DNA from: Pirellula sp.
GTDB taxonomy: Bacteria > Planctomycetota > Planctomycetia > Pirellulales > Pirellulaceae
Direction: 5' to 3'
DNA: 33,370 nucleotides
Assembly (NCBI GenBank): GCA_021300155.1
Contig: JAJTID010000092.1
Location: 1 to 33,370, forward strand
The position numbers and the translations under genes were made by a program. Positions 1-9,056 of this stretch are shown here, piece after piece (positions within the stretch are counted from its first letter, which is position 1; the number at the start of each line of letters is the position of its first letter). Below the pieces are notes generated by a model. The model was not told the origin of the DNA and ran no database searches. It worked only from the letters and a program-made list of their open reading frames with translations.

Positions 1-262
1 AGTGGGAGCAGATATTCAAGGACCCGATGACCACTGCAGCAGCGATCGATCGCTTGGTGCACCACAGTTCAATAATCGAGCTCAATGTGCCAAGCATTCG
101 CTTGGAGGAAGCCAAGGCGAACCAAGAGAAGCAACGGGCCCGAGACCAAGCCAGCCAATCATCACCTACTGGGATTCCACCAAATTCCGATGGGGAAATG
201 TAGTTGTCGCTAAAGCGGAAATATGACTGTCGCCGAACACGCCACTCTGTATCAGTGATTTA
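1..262 (+). mobile_element. Right end of an IS21-family insertion sequence (partial)
   Basis: The window opens inside an element whose last gene is an istB-type ATPase ending at 203. About 60 bases of non-coding DNA follow it. In this DNA the segment tgtcgctaaagcggaaat is followed by a related ctgtcgccgaac, the kind of repeated terminal motif seen at IS21 ends. Recognisable sulfatase coding sequence starts on the other strand at about 263, which places the element boundary near 250-262. The left end and any target-site duplication are outside the window, so the exact boundary is inferred. Confidence 0.5.
3..203 (+). CDS. istB: IS21-family transposition helper ATPase IstB, C-terminal end (start outside window)
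   Basis: Reading from base 3 gives an open frame of 66 codons ending in TAG at 201-203. It begins WEQIFKDPMTTAAAIDRLVHH and continues through IIELNVPSIRLEEAK. This matches the usual end of IstB-like ATP-binding proteins, where a WxxIFxDxxxxxAxxDRLxHH segment is followed by a conserved beta strand and a polar tail. IstB is the AAA+ ATPase that helps the IstA transposase of IS21 elements select targets and join strands. The Walker motifs and istA lie upstream of the window. The polar, proline- and serine-rich tail after LEEAK looks like a normal end, not a truncation. A different frame over the same bases is open but has no protein-like character. Confidence 0.75.
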   Translation, partial: WEQIFKDPMTTAAAIDRLVHHSSIIELNVPSIRLEEAKANQEKQRARDQASQSSPTGIPPNSDGEM

Positions 263-580
263 GCCATCAGGTTGGTCATCGTCGGATCCTGCAGCCGCCC
301 CCCATTGGCACCAAGGAAATGCACCATCAGTCACGTTCCTACCCGATAGCAACTTCTTGCCGGCGGTGGTCGTTTCATAGGCTTGTGCGGCATGCCATGA
401 TTTTCCCGTATCCATCCATGCTTGTCGGGCATCCGGATTTTTTCCGCCACCGAGGTGATAGACTTTTCCGATATCATGTGATTGCCAGCCAGCTTCCTTA
501 AAGAGTTGAGGCATAGTCACAATGTCCGTAAGCTTTTCACGAAGTCGCGTGTCGTTGCCGACGATACCAGTTTGCTCTGC
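263..580 (-). pseudogene. Sulfatase (iduronate-2-sulfatase-like), internal fragment
   Basis: Minus-strand codons from about 580 down to 263 encode a segment running AEQTGIVGNDTRLREKL, then TDIVTMPQLFKEAGW and IGKVYHLGGG, and ending PWCQW...DDDQPDG. The order and spacing match the region after the catalytic cysteine/serine motif in type I sulfatases of the iduronate-2-sulfatase group, which planctomycetes carry in large numbers for polysaccharide desulfation. The catalytic CxPSR motif that should precede this segment is absent, because the frame runs into unrelated sequence upstream of TGIVGNDT. The other end stops at a TAA three bases into what appears to be IS21 DNA, so about two thirds of a normal enzyme of 450-500 residues is missing. 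The fragment cannot be an active sulfatase. Family assignment is by motif reading only. Confidence 0.65.
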
Positions 581-744
581 TCCCCGATCCCAATCATCGC
601 TCTCCCACATACTAGCGCGATACTTCTTGTCGTGTTCGCACAGTAACATCCACCACTTTTTTCTTCCCTATCATAGACACAGTGTGGATCTTCATGCGCA
701 CCAGAAATTCCGATGGGCCGAGCCTGCATGATGGATATCGGCAC
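581..744 (-). pseudogene. Debris of a second enzyme gene joined to the sulfatase fragment (possibly glycosidase-like)
   Basis: Upstream of the sulfatase fragment the minus strand reads, in two frames, RPIGISGAHEDPHCVYDREEK and then KKWWMLLCEHDKKY followed by ASMWESDDWDRG. The two pieces join smoothly if one base is gained or lost in a run of six A at about 656-665, so they probably come from one ancestral gene. The pattern DPHCVYD...KWxxLLCEH...ESDDWDRG resembles a beta-propeller glycosidase strand repeat, but this is only a suggestion. There is no start codon with a ribosome site, and an in-frame stop lies just upstream in each frame. The sequence switches to sulfatase homology at AEQTGI, so this looks like a recombination join between two broken genes. 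Confidence 0.3.
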
Positions 745-774
745 GGTTTTTCAAAAGTCATTTAGAAAAGTGCT

Positions 775-2895
775 TTATCGAGTAAGTGGCGCTGCAGATA
801 AGGGAAGGAACTGAATAGCATCGAGTATAACAAACCCGGCGGTGTCAACGGTTTGAATCTGAACCGTGGTTTCGGAGTCTTCCTTTAGTTCAACGTTGCC
901 GATATGTTGAAAGCAATCACCGATTGGCAAAAACTTTGTTTGATCCACTGTGAATTTTGTTTCGCGGCCACCGCTGCTGATGATCACAGGGACGTTATTC
1001 GCGCGGGTTTCGTGGGCTGAGTATGCCACTCGAACTTGATATTCGCCAGCCTTGGGTACTTTGACTTGGAAAGTCGCTTTGGCTTTGCCATCGTTGCGAA
1101 CGTTTTTTGATCCATGAACGCGGTAGCCACTTCCGATGCTTGGCTTAAAATTTGTTGAACGCGACCACTCGCCAACGAACGTAGCATCTTCGTCGTCAAC
1201 TACAATGCCGGGAAGTGACTTCCATGAAATGAAATCAGCCTCCTTCACGGCCGCTTCTTTCGTTGTAGAAGTTTTCTTTGGAACGCCGGGTAATTCAAGC
1301 ACCTGCCCCTGCGAGATGAGTCGTTCTCGAAGAAGTGGATACGGAAGCTCCTGAACATCGACGCCTCGCTTGGCAGACAGAGCTGCTGCAATTCCCGCAC
1401 CTTGGCCGATAGCCATCCAAGCACCTTCGATGCGCAGGGATGAGATGCCGACATGAGTGCAAGAAAGTGCTACAGGCACTAGCAAGTTCGTGCATTGGTC
1501 GGGCTTTGGCAGCACAGATCGGTAAGGGACATGGTAGGCGTACCCGACAGGTGTGCCTGGCACCCGGACTGGGAAAATCGTGCCTTCATTGACGACACCT
1601 CCATCTTTCAATGCAACGCGCTGGCAGTCGTGCGAATCAATCGGGAAGGACGAAATGGCAATAGGGTCGTCTTTCTTTGGCGAGTCGAGGATGTCCTTTT
1701 GTGAAATGATGTACATGCCTTTCATGCGTCGCGACTCTCGGACATAAAGTGCAGGTGAAAAATGTTCCGTTGCACCAAACTCATCCTTGCATAGACCGAG
1801 GTCGGCAAACTTGCTGCGAACATCCGCAGGCACTGCAGGATCCGTTCGGAGAAAGTGCAAGAATTCTAGTGTGTATTGCTTGTGATCTTCCCAAATCTTG
1901 GCCCGGCCTGCTTCATCGGCATTGTGCCAGGAATTGCAAGCACCAAGGAGACCAAACGAGATCTGACCACCGATTGAGTTATTTCCATCTAGTTTGTCAC
2001 CAGGAAGCGGATAAAGGTCAAATCCAATACCACGGATACCAGCTTTCAGAGCACGGCGAGCCAATTCGAAGCGGGCGGGATCATACTTCGTCGGCAAAGG
2101 CATTGAAATCGACTTTGCAGGGTCTCGCGTGAGGCAGAGTCGGAAGCTGTAGGTCATGATGTTCATGTCTCCCGCTTCACTGGGGCCAGCATCGCTTGTT
2201 GTAACTAACGGCAACAAACTTCCATTCTGATCGAAGCCGCTGATATTCATTTCCTTTTTCGGAAACTGTTTGCCAGCATAGGACTCACCGAACTCATCGC
2301 GTCCTTCGCGACCGATCGTCCAGTCCACACTTGACGCTGCCATCAGGTCACCTTCGTAGGTGCCATCCACGAATATCTTGGCCTGAAACTTCCCCTTCTT
2401 GGTGACAATCGACGAGATTCTCGCTCCTTGCTTTGTTACGGATTTCAGATAGCACCCTGTTCGCACCACCACGCCCGCCTCTTGGAGCATCGCCATCGTT
2501 ACACGCATCGCCACATGTGGTTCGAAAGTCCATTTTGCGGAATCTTTGATCGCTGCATTATAAGGGGCCGGTAGTCCGCGGTCTGTATAGTCCTTGACGA
2601 TCCGTGTGTGCCATTCGTCAAAGAGTCCCATCAAGGTCTCTCGACGCATTTGGTTCGAATCGCAATGACTTAGCCCTCCAGTACTTAATCCGCCTACATG
2701 CTCCGTCGGCTCCAACAGAATAACGGACGCCCCTTCTCGCGCCGCTGCGATGGCTGCGCAGACCCCCCCCGGCGTGGAACCATAGACAATGACATCCACT
2801 GACGAACCGCCCTTCGGTCGATCCTCTTGTGCGTCAACCGTTGCAGCGATGATGGCAAATGAAAAAAGGGATAAAGCGAATCGTCTTAGGTTCAT
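775..2895 (-). CDS. Secreted FAD-dependent oxidoreductase with C-terminal golvesin/Xly-type domain
   Basis: The protein is 706 residues if it starts at the ATG at 2895, chosen because it begins MNLRRFALSLFSFAIIAATVDAQ, a clear Sec signal peptide. Longer in-frame starts would bury that peptide. After it comes a Rossmann dinucleotide fold, VDVIVYGSTPGGVCAAIAAAR, with an acidic residue ending the second strand (LLEP), then the GGLSTGGLSHCD segment typical of the FAD_oxidored family (PF12831). These enzymes are common in planctomycete gene sets for polysaccharide or sugar breakdown, but their substrates are mostly unknown. The last 130 or so residues (TFVGEWSRSTNFKPSIG to AGFVILDAIQFLPL) form a beta-sandwich of the golvesin-C/Xly carbohydrate-binding type, which may hold the enzyme on glycan. 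A possible small membrane protein gene ends 45 bases upstream on the same strand. Confidence 0.9.
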   Translation of the reverse strand: MNLRRFALSLFSFAIIAATVDAQEDRPKGGSSVDVIVYGSTPGGVCAAIAAAREGASVILLEPTEHVGGLSTGGLSHCDSNQMRRETLMGLFDEWHTRIVKDYTDRGLPAPYNAAIKDSAKWTFEPHVAMRVTMAMLQEAGVVVRTGCYLKSVTKQGARISSIVTKKGKFQAKIFVDGTYEGDLMAASSVDWTIGREGRDEFGESYAGKQFPKKEMNISGFDQNGSLLPLVTTSDAGPSEAGDMNIMTYSFRLCLTRDPAKSISMPLPTKYDPARFELARRALKAGIRGIGFDLYPLPGDKLDGNNSIGGQISFGLLGACNSWHNADEAGRAKIWEDHKQYTLEFLHFLRTDPAVPADVRSKFADLGLCKDEFGATEHFSPALYVRESRRMKGMYIISQKDILDSPKKDDPIAISSFPIDSHDCQRVALKDGGVVNEGTIFPVRVPGTPVGYAYHVPYRSVLPKPDQCTNLLVPVALSCTHVGISSLRIEGAWMAIGQGAGIAAALSAKRGVDVQELPYPLLRERLISQGQVLELPGVPKKTSTTKEAAVKEADFISWKSLPGIVVDDEDATFVGEWSRSTNFKPSIGSGYRVHGSKNVRNDGKAKATFQVKVPKAGEYQVRVAYSAHETRANNVPVIISSGGRETKFTVDQTKFLPIGDCFQHIGNVELKEDSETTVQIQTVDTAGFVILDAIQFLPLSAAPLTR

Positions 2896-2939
2896 AGTAT
2901 CTATATGTCGGTTCGTGCACAGGACAAACGATCGAGATA

Positions 2940-3383
2940 TCATAGTCCGCTTTCTTCTTGAACAAGCATTTGCGTCAGAAACTCTTTGCAAGAACTCAAA
3001 GCCATGACGTGTAACGGAGGCGCGCCGGCCAAGACTATACCACACAAAAACACAAGACCAACGCCGAATGGCTCAAGTGGTTGCGCTACAAAGGACGTGA
3101 TTTCAAGTTCTAATGTCGCCCCCAAAGAAACAGCGATGTGTGGAATAGCCAGCCCCAAGAGTGACGCAAGCAAGCCGAGCCCACAGCATAAAAGCAACGT
3201 CGCCGATGCCCACGCGGGTCCGGCTTGCAACCAATCGCGTTGGAGCCTGAATTGAATTGATTCAATCGCTATCTCAACGACGATTAGCGTTATTGTTATG
3301 ACCACTGAAAGTAGAGCGACGGTGCAGGCTAGGCTCATCTCCCGCCACCATGAAACAACCACCAAATCGTTGAGGTGAACCAT
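2940..3383 (-). CDS. Putative small membrane protein, three hydrophobic segments, unknown function
   Basis: I do not recognise a family. From the ATG at 3383 the frame gives about 147 residues with three hydrophobic stretches long enough to span the membrane: SLACTVALLSVVITITLIVV, ASATLLLCCGLGLLASLLGL and FGVGLVFLCGIVLAGAPPLHV. A second possible ATG at 3338 (MSLACTV) would still keep all three. No convincing ribosome-binding site precedes either start. The stop lies 45 bases before the start of the FAD oxidoreductase on the same strand, so the two may be co-transcribed. The start shares its CATG with the start of the broken kinase gene on the opposite strand. The regular membrane pattern argues for a real gene, but the overlap and weak start keep confidence moderate. 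Confidence 0.45.
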   Translation of the reverse strand: MVHLNDLVVVSWWREMSLACTVALLSVVITITLIVVEIAIESIQFRLQRDWLQAGPAWASATLLLCCGLGLLASLLGLAIPHIAVSLGATLELEITSFVAQPLEPFGVGLVFLCGIVLAGAPPLHVMALSSCKEFLTQMLVQEESGL

Positions 3384-4159
3384 GACAATCGATTCGGTAC
3401 GACAAAAGTCCATTTTTCTGGCGGCTTCTGAGTTGTCCGATCCGGCTCATCGAGAGGGTTATCTGGACCTGCAATGTGGCAGTGATGCCAAGCTCAGAGC
3501 CCGTGTCGAAGCCCTCTTACACGCACACAATGGTGCCGATAGCATTGACATCCAGCCGTCAGGGCCCGACTTCGCAGCTACCATCGATACGTCGGAAATT
3601 GTACGATCTGACAGCGTGATAGCTGGAGCCGCTGAAACTCGGCTGGTTTATGCGAGGAGAACTCGACTGGATCGTGCTTAGGCGCTCAACAAGGACCGCG
3701 ACCGGCGATACGAGACGGCCAATGACATTGCTAAAGACATTGAGCGGTTTCTGAAGAACCACGAACCCGTGATAGCCGGACCGCCAAGTGCACGCTACAT
3801 GGGGCGGCTGCGAATTGACCCAGGATAAGATCGAGTCGAACCTTCCAAATCAGCCCTTTGTTCAGGCCGAAATACTGAGCACCATCGGTACTGCCTACCT
3901 CGCAATCGGCGGAATTGATAAGGCGAGAAAAGCAATCGACTTATTCAAGCGATCGTTCGATTTGTTTCAACTGCACCTCGGCCCCGACCACCTCGATACC
4001 CTGACCAGCATAGGTAAGGTAGCGTTGGCCTGCCATGCCGCAGGGCAAATGAACGAAGCCCTACCACTAACGGCGACTGTTCGAAGTTCAATTATCGAAG
4101 CAACGATTCCTAATTGCATTCAACCTGAACTAGGGTCGACTCGCGAAAATTCGCGATGA
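3382..4159 (+). pseudogene. Ser/Thr protein kinase with TPR tail, kinase domain deleted
   Basis: Three separated pieces of one planctomycete gene type are visible in order. First, from ATG 3382 (gaggtg is a good ribosome site), comes the usual N-terminus: KSIFLAASELSDPAHREGYL, LQCGSDAKLRARVEALLHAH, ending in DSVIAG, where the kinase domain normally begins. Second, at about 3650-3800, is the very end of a kinase domain in a shifted frame: RGELDWIVL, then ALNKDRDRRYETANDIAKD and PPSARY. Third, in another frame from about 3812, is the start of the TPR region: KIESNLPNQPFVQAEILSTIG, then LGPDHLDTLTSIGKVALA. The glycine loop, catalytic HRD and DFG motifs, and the transmembrane segment that should lie between pieces two and three are all missing. 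Stops at 3679-3681 and 3829-3831 confirm frame loss. A further open stretch at 4134-4262 ([19 protein letters not shown]) may be more debris. The region 4160-4414 holds no intact gene. Confidence 0.75.
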
Positions 4160-4414
4160 GTTCTATGCGAAGATGCAAGCGGTATGGAGTCGGGCTGGCT
4201 TGCCAAACTCGCAGCTCGTGAGCTTCCAAAATTGGCTGGCGGATGCTCAGTCAACGCATTAACCATTCCAACAAGAAGCTATAGAATAGAAGTGCGGGAT
4301 ACCTGGAATTCAAACAATGCATTGATAAATCGTCAACCTCCACAGCGGAGGCGAACGAGACCAAAACGATGTATGCAATCGCCATTACAGAAAAGCCAAA
4401 AAACAGTAAGTCAC

Positions 4415-7400
4415 ATGATGCCGACGAATAAGTCAAGTGTCACCGACGCCGAACTACGGGCTCAAGCAGAAGCGGTGCACTTTCAGAAATCTACCTCCAC
4501 TCCAGATCGCCAAGCAGCGCTTTCAGCCGATGCCATGCGCGCGATGTTACACGAATTGCAAGTTCATCAGATTGAGTTGGAAATGCAGAACGAGATACTA
4601 CGTAATGCGTTGCACGATCAGGAGCAATCTTTTGCCCGGCACCTCGATATCTATGATCTTGCACCCGTCGGCTACAGCACAGTTTCCGAAGAGGGATTGA
4701 TAACGAAAGCCAACTTTACCCTTGCCAATCTTTTGGGCGTTTCTCGAAACCAATTAGTTAATCAGCCGTTTTTTCACATCATCCACCAGGACGACAAGGA
4801 CCAATTTTACCTATTGATAAAACAGGTACTCGTGGCGAATACATCAGGTAACGCAGAACCAAGCAGATCGGCAGCGAACTTGCGATCGCAATCGTGTGAG
4901 CTGCGGTTAATTGATATTAATGGTACGCCTGTTTGGGTTCACCTCACGGTGTTGGCAGCCATAGAATGTACGGGCCGTTCGGTTTTACGCGTGGCGGTGA
5001 AGGACATCACCAAGCAAAGGCTGGCAGAGGAGACACATCGCCTTAGCAACGTCGCACTCAATAGCATTTCACAAGGAGTGGTCATTACTGGGCCTAACCT
5101 GCTCATTGTGTCAGCGAATCCTGCGTTCACTGCGATCACAGGATACAGTCAGCACGAGATTTTGGGAAAGAATTTCAAATTTCTAAGGGGGCCGGACACT
5201 GACCCGATTACGGTGGTCGCCCTTCGACGATCCATTAAAACAGCCGTAGAGTTTTCTGGTTTGCTACTCAGCTATCGCAAAGATGGAACACCGTTCTGGA
5301 ACGACTTGTCAATGTCGCCAGTTCGCGACGCAAAAGGCAGGCTAACCCATTTCATTGCCATCATCCGCGATGTCACCGACCGCATCAAGGTAGCTAAAGA
5401 ATTGAACGAAAGCGAGATGCGGATGAGGCTCGCTATTAGAGGTGGCGACTTAGGACTTTGGGATTGGCAAGTGGTCACCGGGCACCTTACTGTCAACGAA
5501 CAATGGCTCTCAATGCTGGGACTGGATCCACAGTCCTACATTCCTTCCATAGAGCTATGGCACTCGCTGGTTCATCCCGACGACAGGCCTAAGCTGGAGC
5601 GTCTGTTCAAGGAGGTGATCCTGAATCCGGCGGGTTGTGAACTCGAGGTCGAAATCCGAGCGCTTCATAAAAACGGGAACTACGTTTGGATTCTGGATAA
5701 GGGGCGCGTTGCGGAACGAGCCCCTGACGGAAGTCCACTTCGAGTCGTCGGAACGCATTTGGACATTACCGCACGCAAGCTCGCCGAGTTAGAACTATCT
5801 TCCACCAAAAACCAACTACAGGCCACTCTTGATGCCATTCCTGACCTGTTGTTTGAAGTTGGTCTAAGCGGTCGCTTGTACTCCTATCATTCGCATCGAG
5901 CCGATCTGCTGGCAGTACCGCCTCAGATGTTTCTCGGCAAAACAATTCAGGAGTTTCTTCCAACGGCTGCGGTAGAAGTATGTATGTCAGCACTCCGAGA
6001 GGCGGCGCAGCATGGCATTTCCTCCGGGCGAACTTATTCCTTGCAACTATCTCAGGGGGAAGTCTGGTTCGAACTCTCAATATCGGCCTTGCCAGAAAAA
6101 AGTGGGCTCGAAAGGCGCTTCATTTTGCTTTCCCGCGACGTCACACTACGCAAGTTGGCGGAACGAACGGAGATAGCCGCTAAAGCCAGATTTCGCTCCA
6201 TCATCGATGCGTCACCAGTCCCGATGGCGATCAACGACGAAGAATTGCGCATCACCTTCATTAACCCGGCGTTTGTTCGAGCGTTTGGTTATGAAATTGG
6301 CGATATTCCAACTCTCACGGATTGGTGGCCGATAGCCTACCCTGATCCCAATTATCGGAATTGGGTAAAGAACGCATGGCAATCCGAATACACACGTGCG
6401 TCGAATACGAAGACAGAGTTTACACCCATTGAAGTGAAAATTCGCTGCAAGGATGGAACCGACAGATTCGTGTTGGCCAGCGCTGCACCCCTCGAAGCTG
6501 ACCTTCAACATACCCATCTCGTATTGTTATATGACATAAGCGATCGTAAACGAGCGGAGCAAGAAATAAGGTTGGCATACGAGACTACTAATCGAGCTAA
6601 GAGTGAGTTTTTGGCGAATATGAGCCACGAGATCCGCACTCCGCTAACTGCAATCCTAGGGTACGCCGACCTTCTTCGCGACGATGAGAAATTGAATCTA
6701 TCGCCCAAGGATCGCACGCAGATCCTTGACACGATCAAAAACGCCGGCGCGCACTTGCTTACGGTTATTAATGACATCCTTGACTTGTCCAAGATCGAAG
6801 CAGAAAAATTGACATTTGAAAAGGTCGATACTCCACTAGTCAACATCTTGTGCGAAGTAGAACGACTGATGCTCCAGACGGCTACGGGTAAGGGGCTAAT
6901 ACTCAGCACGGCATTCTCCAGTCCTGTGCCTGACCGCATCCTAAGCGATCCAACACGCCTTAGGCAGATTTTGATGAATCTGTTGGGCAATGCGATCAAG
7001 TTCACTGATGCGGGAACTGTAAGAGTCACCGCTGGAGCGGACAATCAGAATGGGCAGTCGCGATTGATAATCGATGTTACTGACACTGGTTCTGGGATGA
7101 CGCCAGAGCAAGTTCAGTGGCTGTTCAAAGCATTTAGCCAAGCAGATAGCACCTTAACCCGAAGACATGGTGGAACAGGGCTCGGTCTAGTCATTAGCCG
7201 GCGACTCGCCAGGATTATGGGTGGCGATGTCACCCTATTGTATTCGGATTTTGGAAAGGGTTCGTGCTTCCGCATTGTACTGCCAATTGAGCAAGTCGAG
7301 GGAAGCACCATGATGCAGAGCCCGATCCCAATCAAGTCAAATGAAAAGCCCAAACCGATCTCAGACGCATTGAAGCTTAGCGGTCGAATCCTGCTCGCTG

Positions 7401-7771
7401 AGGACGGATTGGACAACCAGCGACTGATCGCATTCATGCTGCGAAAGGCTGGGGCTATCGTCGAGACTGCCGATAATGGACGAATTGCATTGAACATTCT
7501 CAACCAAGCGGAGGCCGCTGGAAAACCTTTCGATATGCTGCTGACGGATATGCAGATGCCCGAAATGGACGGCTACAGCCTGGCCCGTACCCTGCGAGAA
7601 CTCAATTCGAAGATTCCGATCGTAGCTCTGACCGCGCATGCTTTAGCAGAAGATCGCAAAAAGTGCATTGTTGCAGGATGCGACGACTACATTACCAAGC
7701 CCATCAATAAAGAAAATCTCATTGCGAAGTGCGCCGATTGGCTAGGCAAAAGCAGCAGCAGGGTGCATTGA
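4415..7771 (+). CDS. Hybrid histidine kinase with five PAS domains and a receiver domain
   Basis: Using the ATG at 4415 the protein is 1118 residues. The frame stays open back to 4184, but the upstream 77 codons overlap pseudogene debris and look non-native. An N-terminal helix ([19 protein letters not shown]) leads into five PAS domains near residues 70-185, 210-325, 335-455, 465-580 and 590-715, several closed by PAC-type segments. The phosphorylated histidine is H738 in MSHEIRTP. The ATPase domain shows the N box ([14 protein letters not shown]), G1 (DTGSGM) and G2 (GGTGLGL). The receiver has the acceptor D1045 in [12 protein letters not shown], the switch threonine in ALTAHA and the lysine in ITKP. 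No membrane segment is visible, so it should sense in the cytoplasm. The second PAS resembles LOV domains but has F254 in place of the flavin-binding cysteine. No response regulator or output gene is adjacent, so its target is unknown. Confidence 0.9.
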   Translation: MMPTNKSSVTDAELRAQAEAVHFQKSTSTPDRQAALSADAMRAMLHELQVHQIELEMQNEILRNALHDQEQSFARHLDIYDLAPVGYSTVSEEGLITKANFTLANLLGVSRNQLVNQPFFHIIHQDDKDQFYLLIKQVLVANTSGNAEPSRSAANLRSQSCELRLIDINGTPVWVHLTVLAAIECTGRSVLRVAVKDITKQRLAEETHRLSNVALNSISQGVVITGPNLLIVSANPAFTAITGYSQHEILGKNFKFLRGPDTDPITVVALRRSIKTAVEFSGLLLSYRKDGTPFWNDLSMSPVRDAKGRLTHFIAIIRDVTDRIKVAKELNESEMRMRLAIRGGDLGLWDWQVVTGHLTVNEQWLSMLGLDPQSYIPSIELWHSLVHPDDRPKLERLFKEVILNPAGCELEVEIRALHKNGNYVWILDKGRVAERAPDGSPLRVVGTHLDITARKLAELELSSTKNQLQATLDAIPDLLFEVGLSGRLYSYHSHRADLLAVPPQMFLGKTIQEFLPTAAVEVCMSALREAAQHGISSGRTYSLQLSQGEVWFELSISALPEKSGLERRFILLSRDVTLRKLAERTEIAAKARFRSIIDASPVPMAINDEELRITFINPAFVRAFGYEIGDIPTLTDWWPIAYPDPNYRNWVKNAWQSEYTRASNTKTEFTPIEVKIRCKDGTDRFVLASAAPLEADLQHTHLVLLYDISDRKRAEQEIRLAYETTNRAKSEFLANMSHEIRTPLTAILGYADLLRDDEKLNLSPKDRTQILDTIKNAGAHLLTVINDILDLSKIEAEKLTFEKVDTPLVNILCEVERLMLQTATGKGLILSTAFSSPVPDRILSDPTRLRQILMNLLGNAIKFTDAGTVRVTAGADNQNGQSRLIIDVTDTGSGMTPEQVQWLFKAFSQADSTLTRRHGGTGLGLVISRRLARIMGGDVTLLYSDFGKGSCFRIVLPIEQVEGSTMMQSPIPIKSNEKPKPISDALKLSGRILLAEDGLDNQRLIAFMLRKAGAIVETADNGRIALNILNQAEAAGKPFDMLLTDMQMPEMDGYSLARTLRELNSKIPIVALTAHALAEDRKKCIVAGCDDYITKPINKENLIAKCADWLGKSSSRVH

Positions 7772-7803
7772 TTCTCCTGAACATACGCAACATATCCCGC
7801 TTG

Positions 7804-8100
7804 TTATTTGTCAACAGAGAGTTCTCGTTCGCAAATGTCTAGAATGTCTTGAGACGCCGCGGGGCTGTAGTTCGCATGCGACCCGACTCTAGCTACTGGG
7901 TGATTCCGGATAAACTCAGGGCCCCGCGGAAGCCGATATAATCTGCGTTTTGTTGCAGCTGAAAAAAGCCCTGCGTCCAACGTGGGGACGAATCGGCAAC
8001 CACGGGATCTTCGACGGCCAACCGAGTTAACGAATCATCTTGCTCGTTCTTTGAGTCGTCCCATCGGAGTCGGGGAAGAGATTACAATTGAGGGCAAGCA
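7804..8100 (-). pseudogene. Frameshifted remnant of an unidentified protein gene
   Basis: On the minus strand a coding-like stretch runs in two frames. The upstream part reads LFPRLRWDDSKNEQDDSL, LAVEDPVVADSSPRWTQGFF and QNADYIGFRG. After a one-base shift near 7915-7925 it continues PEFIRNHPVARVGSHANYS and ends AASQDILDICERELSVDK with a TAA at 7804-7806. The two halves join smoothly at FRG/PEF, so this is probably the C-terminal part of one gene that has suffered a frameshift and lost its beginning. No start codon lies at a sensible place, and the upstream side runs into the promoter region of the SUMF gene on the plus strand. I do not recognise the family. The remaining bases between 7772 and 8147 show no other gene. 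Confidence 0.35.
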
Positions 8101-8147
8101 TCCCAACCTCTTTTGCCTCCCATGCATTTTTGGCGACTCGACAACCG

Positions 8148-9056
8148 ATGTACAGAGCGAATGTCCTAGTTCTTGCCCTCCTTTTCTCTCAGGCGGTGAT
8201 GCCCGCTAATGCGGAATGGGGAACCGTTGGTTCACCTGGAAATCGTCCAGATCGGACCGGATTCGGTGACGTCGCTTACGAATTTCAGATCATGAAACAT
8301 GAAGTGACGGTCCGCGAGTACGCAGAGTTTCTGAATTGCGTCGCCGCTCATTCCGACCCACATGAGCTTTGGGTCACAGCCATGGGCGAACACGTCATTA
8401 CCGACTTAGGGCAAGGAGGGATTCGGAAAGATGTCCCACAATGTATTCGGCGCGAAGGTCGGCCTGGAGCATGGAAGTACTGCACTGTTCCGGAACGCGA
8501 GGATTGTCCTGTCTTCTTTGTGACTTTCTTCAGCGCGCTCCGCTACGCCAATTGGCTTCATCATGGTGGCCAGAATGGAGACACGGAGACTGGAGCATAC
8601 GATCTGAGTCAAGGCGAGAGCGTGTCTCGCTCGGCGAATGCGAAGGTTTGGTTACCAAATGAGAACGAATGGTACAAAGCGGCTTACTTCCAACCTGAAG
8701 AGTCAGGTGGACCCGAGGGTAGCTATTGGCAGTTCCCAATGAGTACAAACGACCAGCCGATTAAGGCAGATCCTGGGTCGGATGGAAACCTTGCTGCATG
8801 CTTCTCCCGAGGATTTGGTGGAATGGTACCCGTGGGTTCGTATCCGAACGCAAAGAGTCCGTGCGGTGCTTTCGACATGGGCGGAAACGTTTGGGAATGG
8901 ACGGATACTCCCATATTTCGTTCAAAACGCGTATTGCGTGGCGGCTCAGCGCCACATAATGTTGAGAAATTACGATCGAACGTTCGATCAAACGCCAGAC
9001 CCGACCGTTGGTATCCCGATACCGGTTTTCGTCTCGCTAGGGGGATACAGCATTGA
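8148..9056 (+). CDS. Secreted SUMF1/formylglycine-generating-enzyme-fold protein, non-catalytic
   Basis: The protein is 302 residues from the ATG at 8148, chosen because MYRANVLVLALLFSQAVMPANA is a good signal peptide; an in-frame start at 8088 adds only a polar leader. The mature part is one SUMF1 domain: EFQIMKHEVTVREYAEFLN at the start, FFSALRYANWLHHGG, LPNENEWYKAAYF, GGNVWEWTDTP, RVLRGGS and PDTGFRLARG at the end. In true formylglycine-generating enzymes two cysteines follow RVLRGGS; here that stretch reads APHNVEKLRSNVRSNARPD with no cysteine, so it should not activate sulfatases. SUMF-fold proteins of this sort are thought to act as binding modules. Its stop overlaps the TTG start of the next gene (TTGA), and the PSD and DUF1552 genes follow closely, so the three are likely one transcript. 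Confidence 0.85.
   Translation: MYRANVLVLALLFSQAVMPANAEWGTVGSPGNRPDRTGFGDVAYEFQIMKHEVTVREYAEFLNCVAAHSDPHELWVTAMGEHVITDLGQGGIRKDVPQCIRREGRPGAWKYCTVPEREDCPVFFVTFFSALRYANWLHHGGQNGDTETGAYDLSQGESVSRSANAKVWLPNENEWYKAAYFQPEESGGPEGSYWQFPMSTNDQPIKADPGSDGNLAACFSRGFGGMVPVGSYPNAKSPCGAFDMGGNVWEWTDTPIFRSKRVLRGGSAPHNVEKLRSNVRSNARPDRWYPDTGFRLARGIQH

Noticed and set aside
2-226. Open frame at the left edge in a different frame from IstB
   Set aside because: It overlaps the IstB frame, which has clear family motifs; the alternative translation has no protein-like character.
7937-7942. TATAAT as a -10 promoter element for the SUMF gene
   Set aside because: No -35 hexamer lies 16-18 bases upstream, and it is about 200 bases from the start codon.
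8148-9056. Formylglycine-generating enzyme (sulfatase activator)
   Set aside because: The SUMF1 fold is present, but both catalytic cysteines after RVLRGGS are absent.
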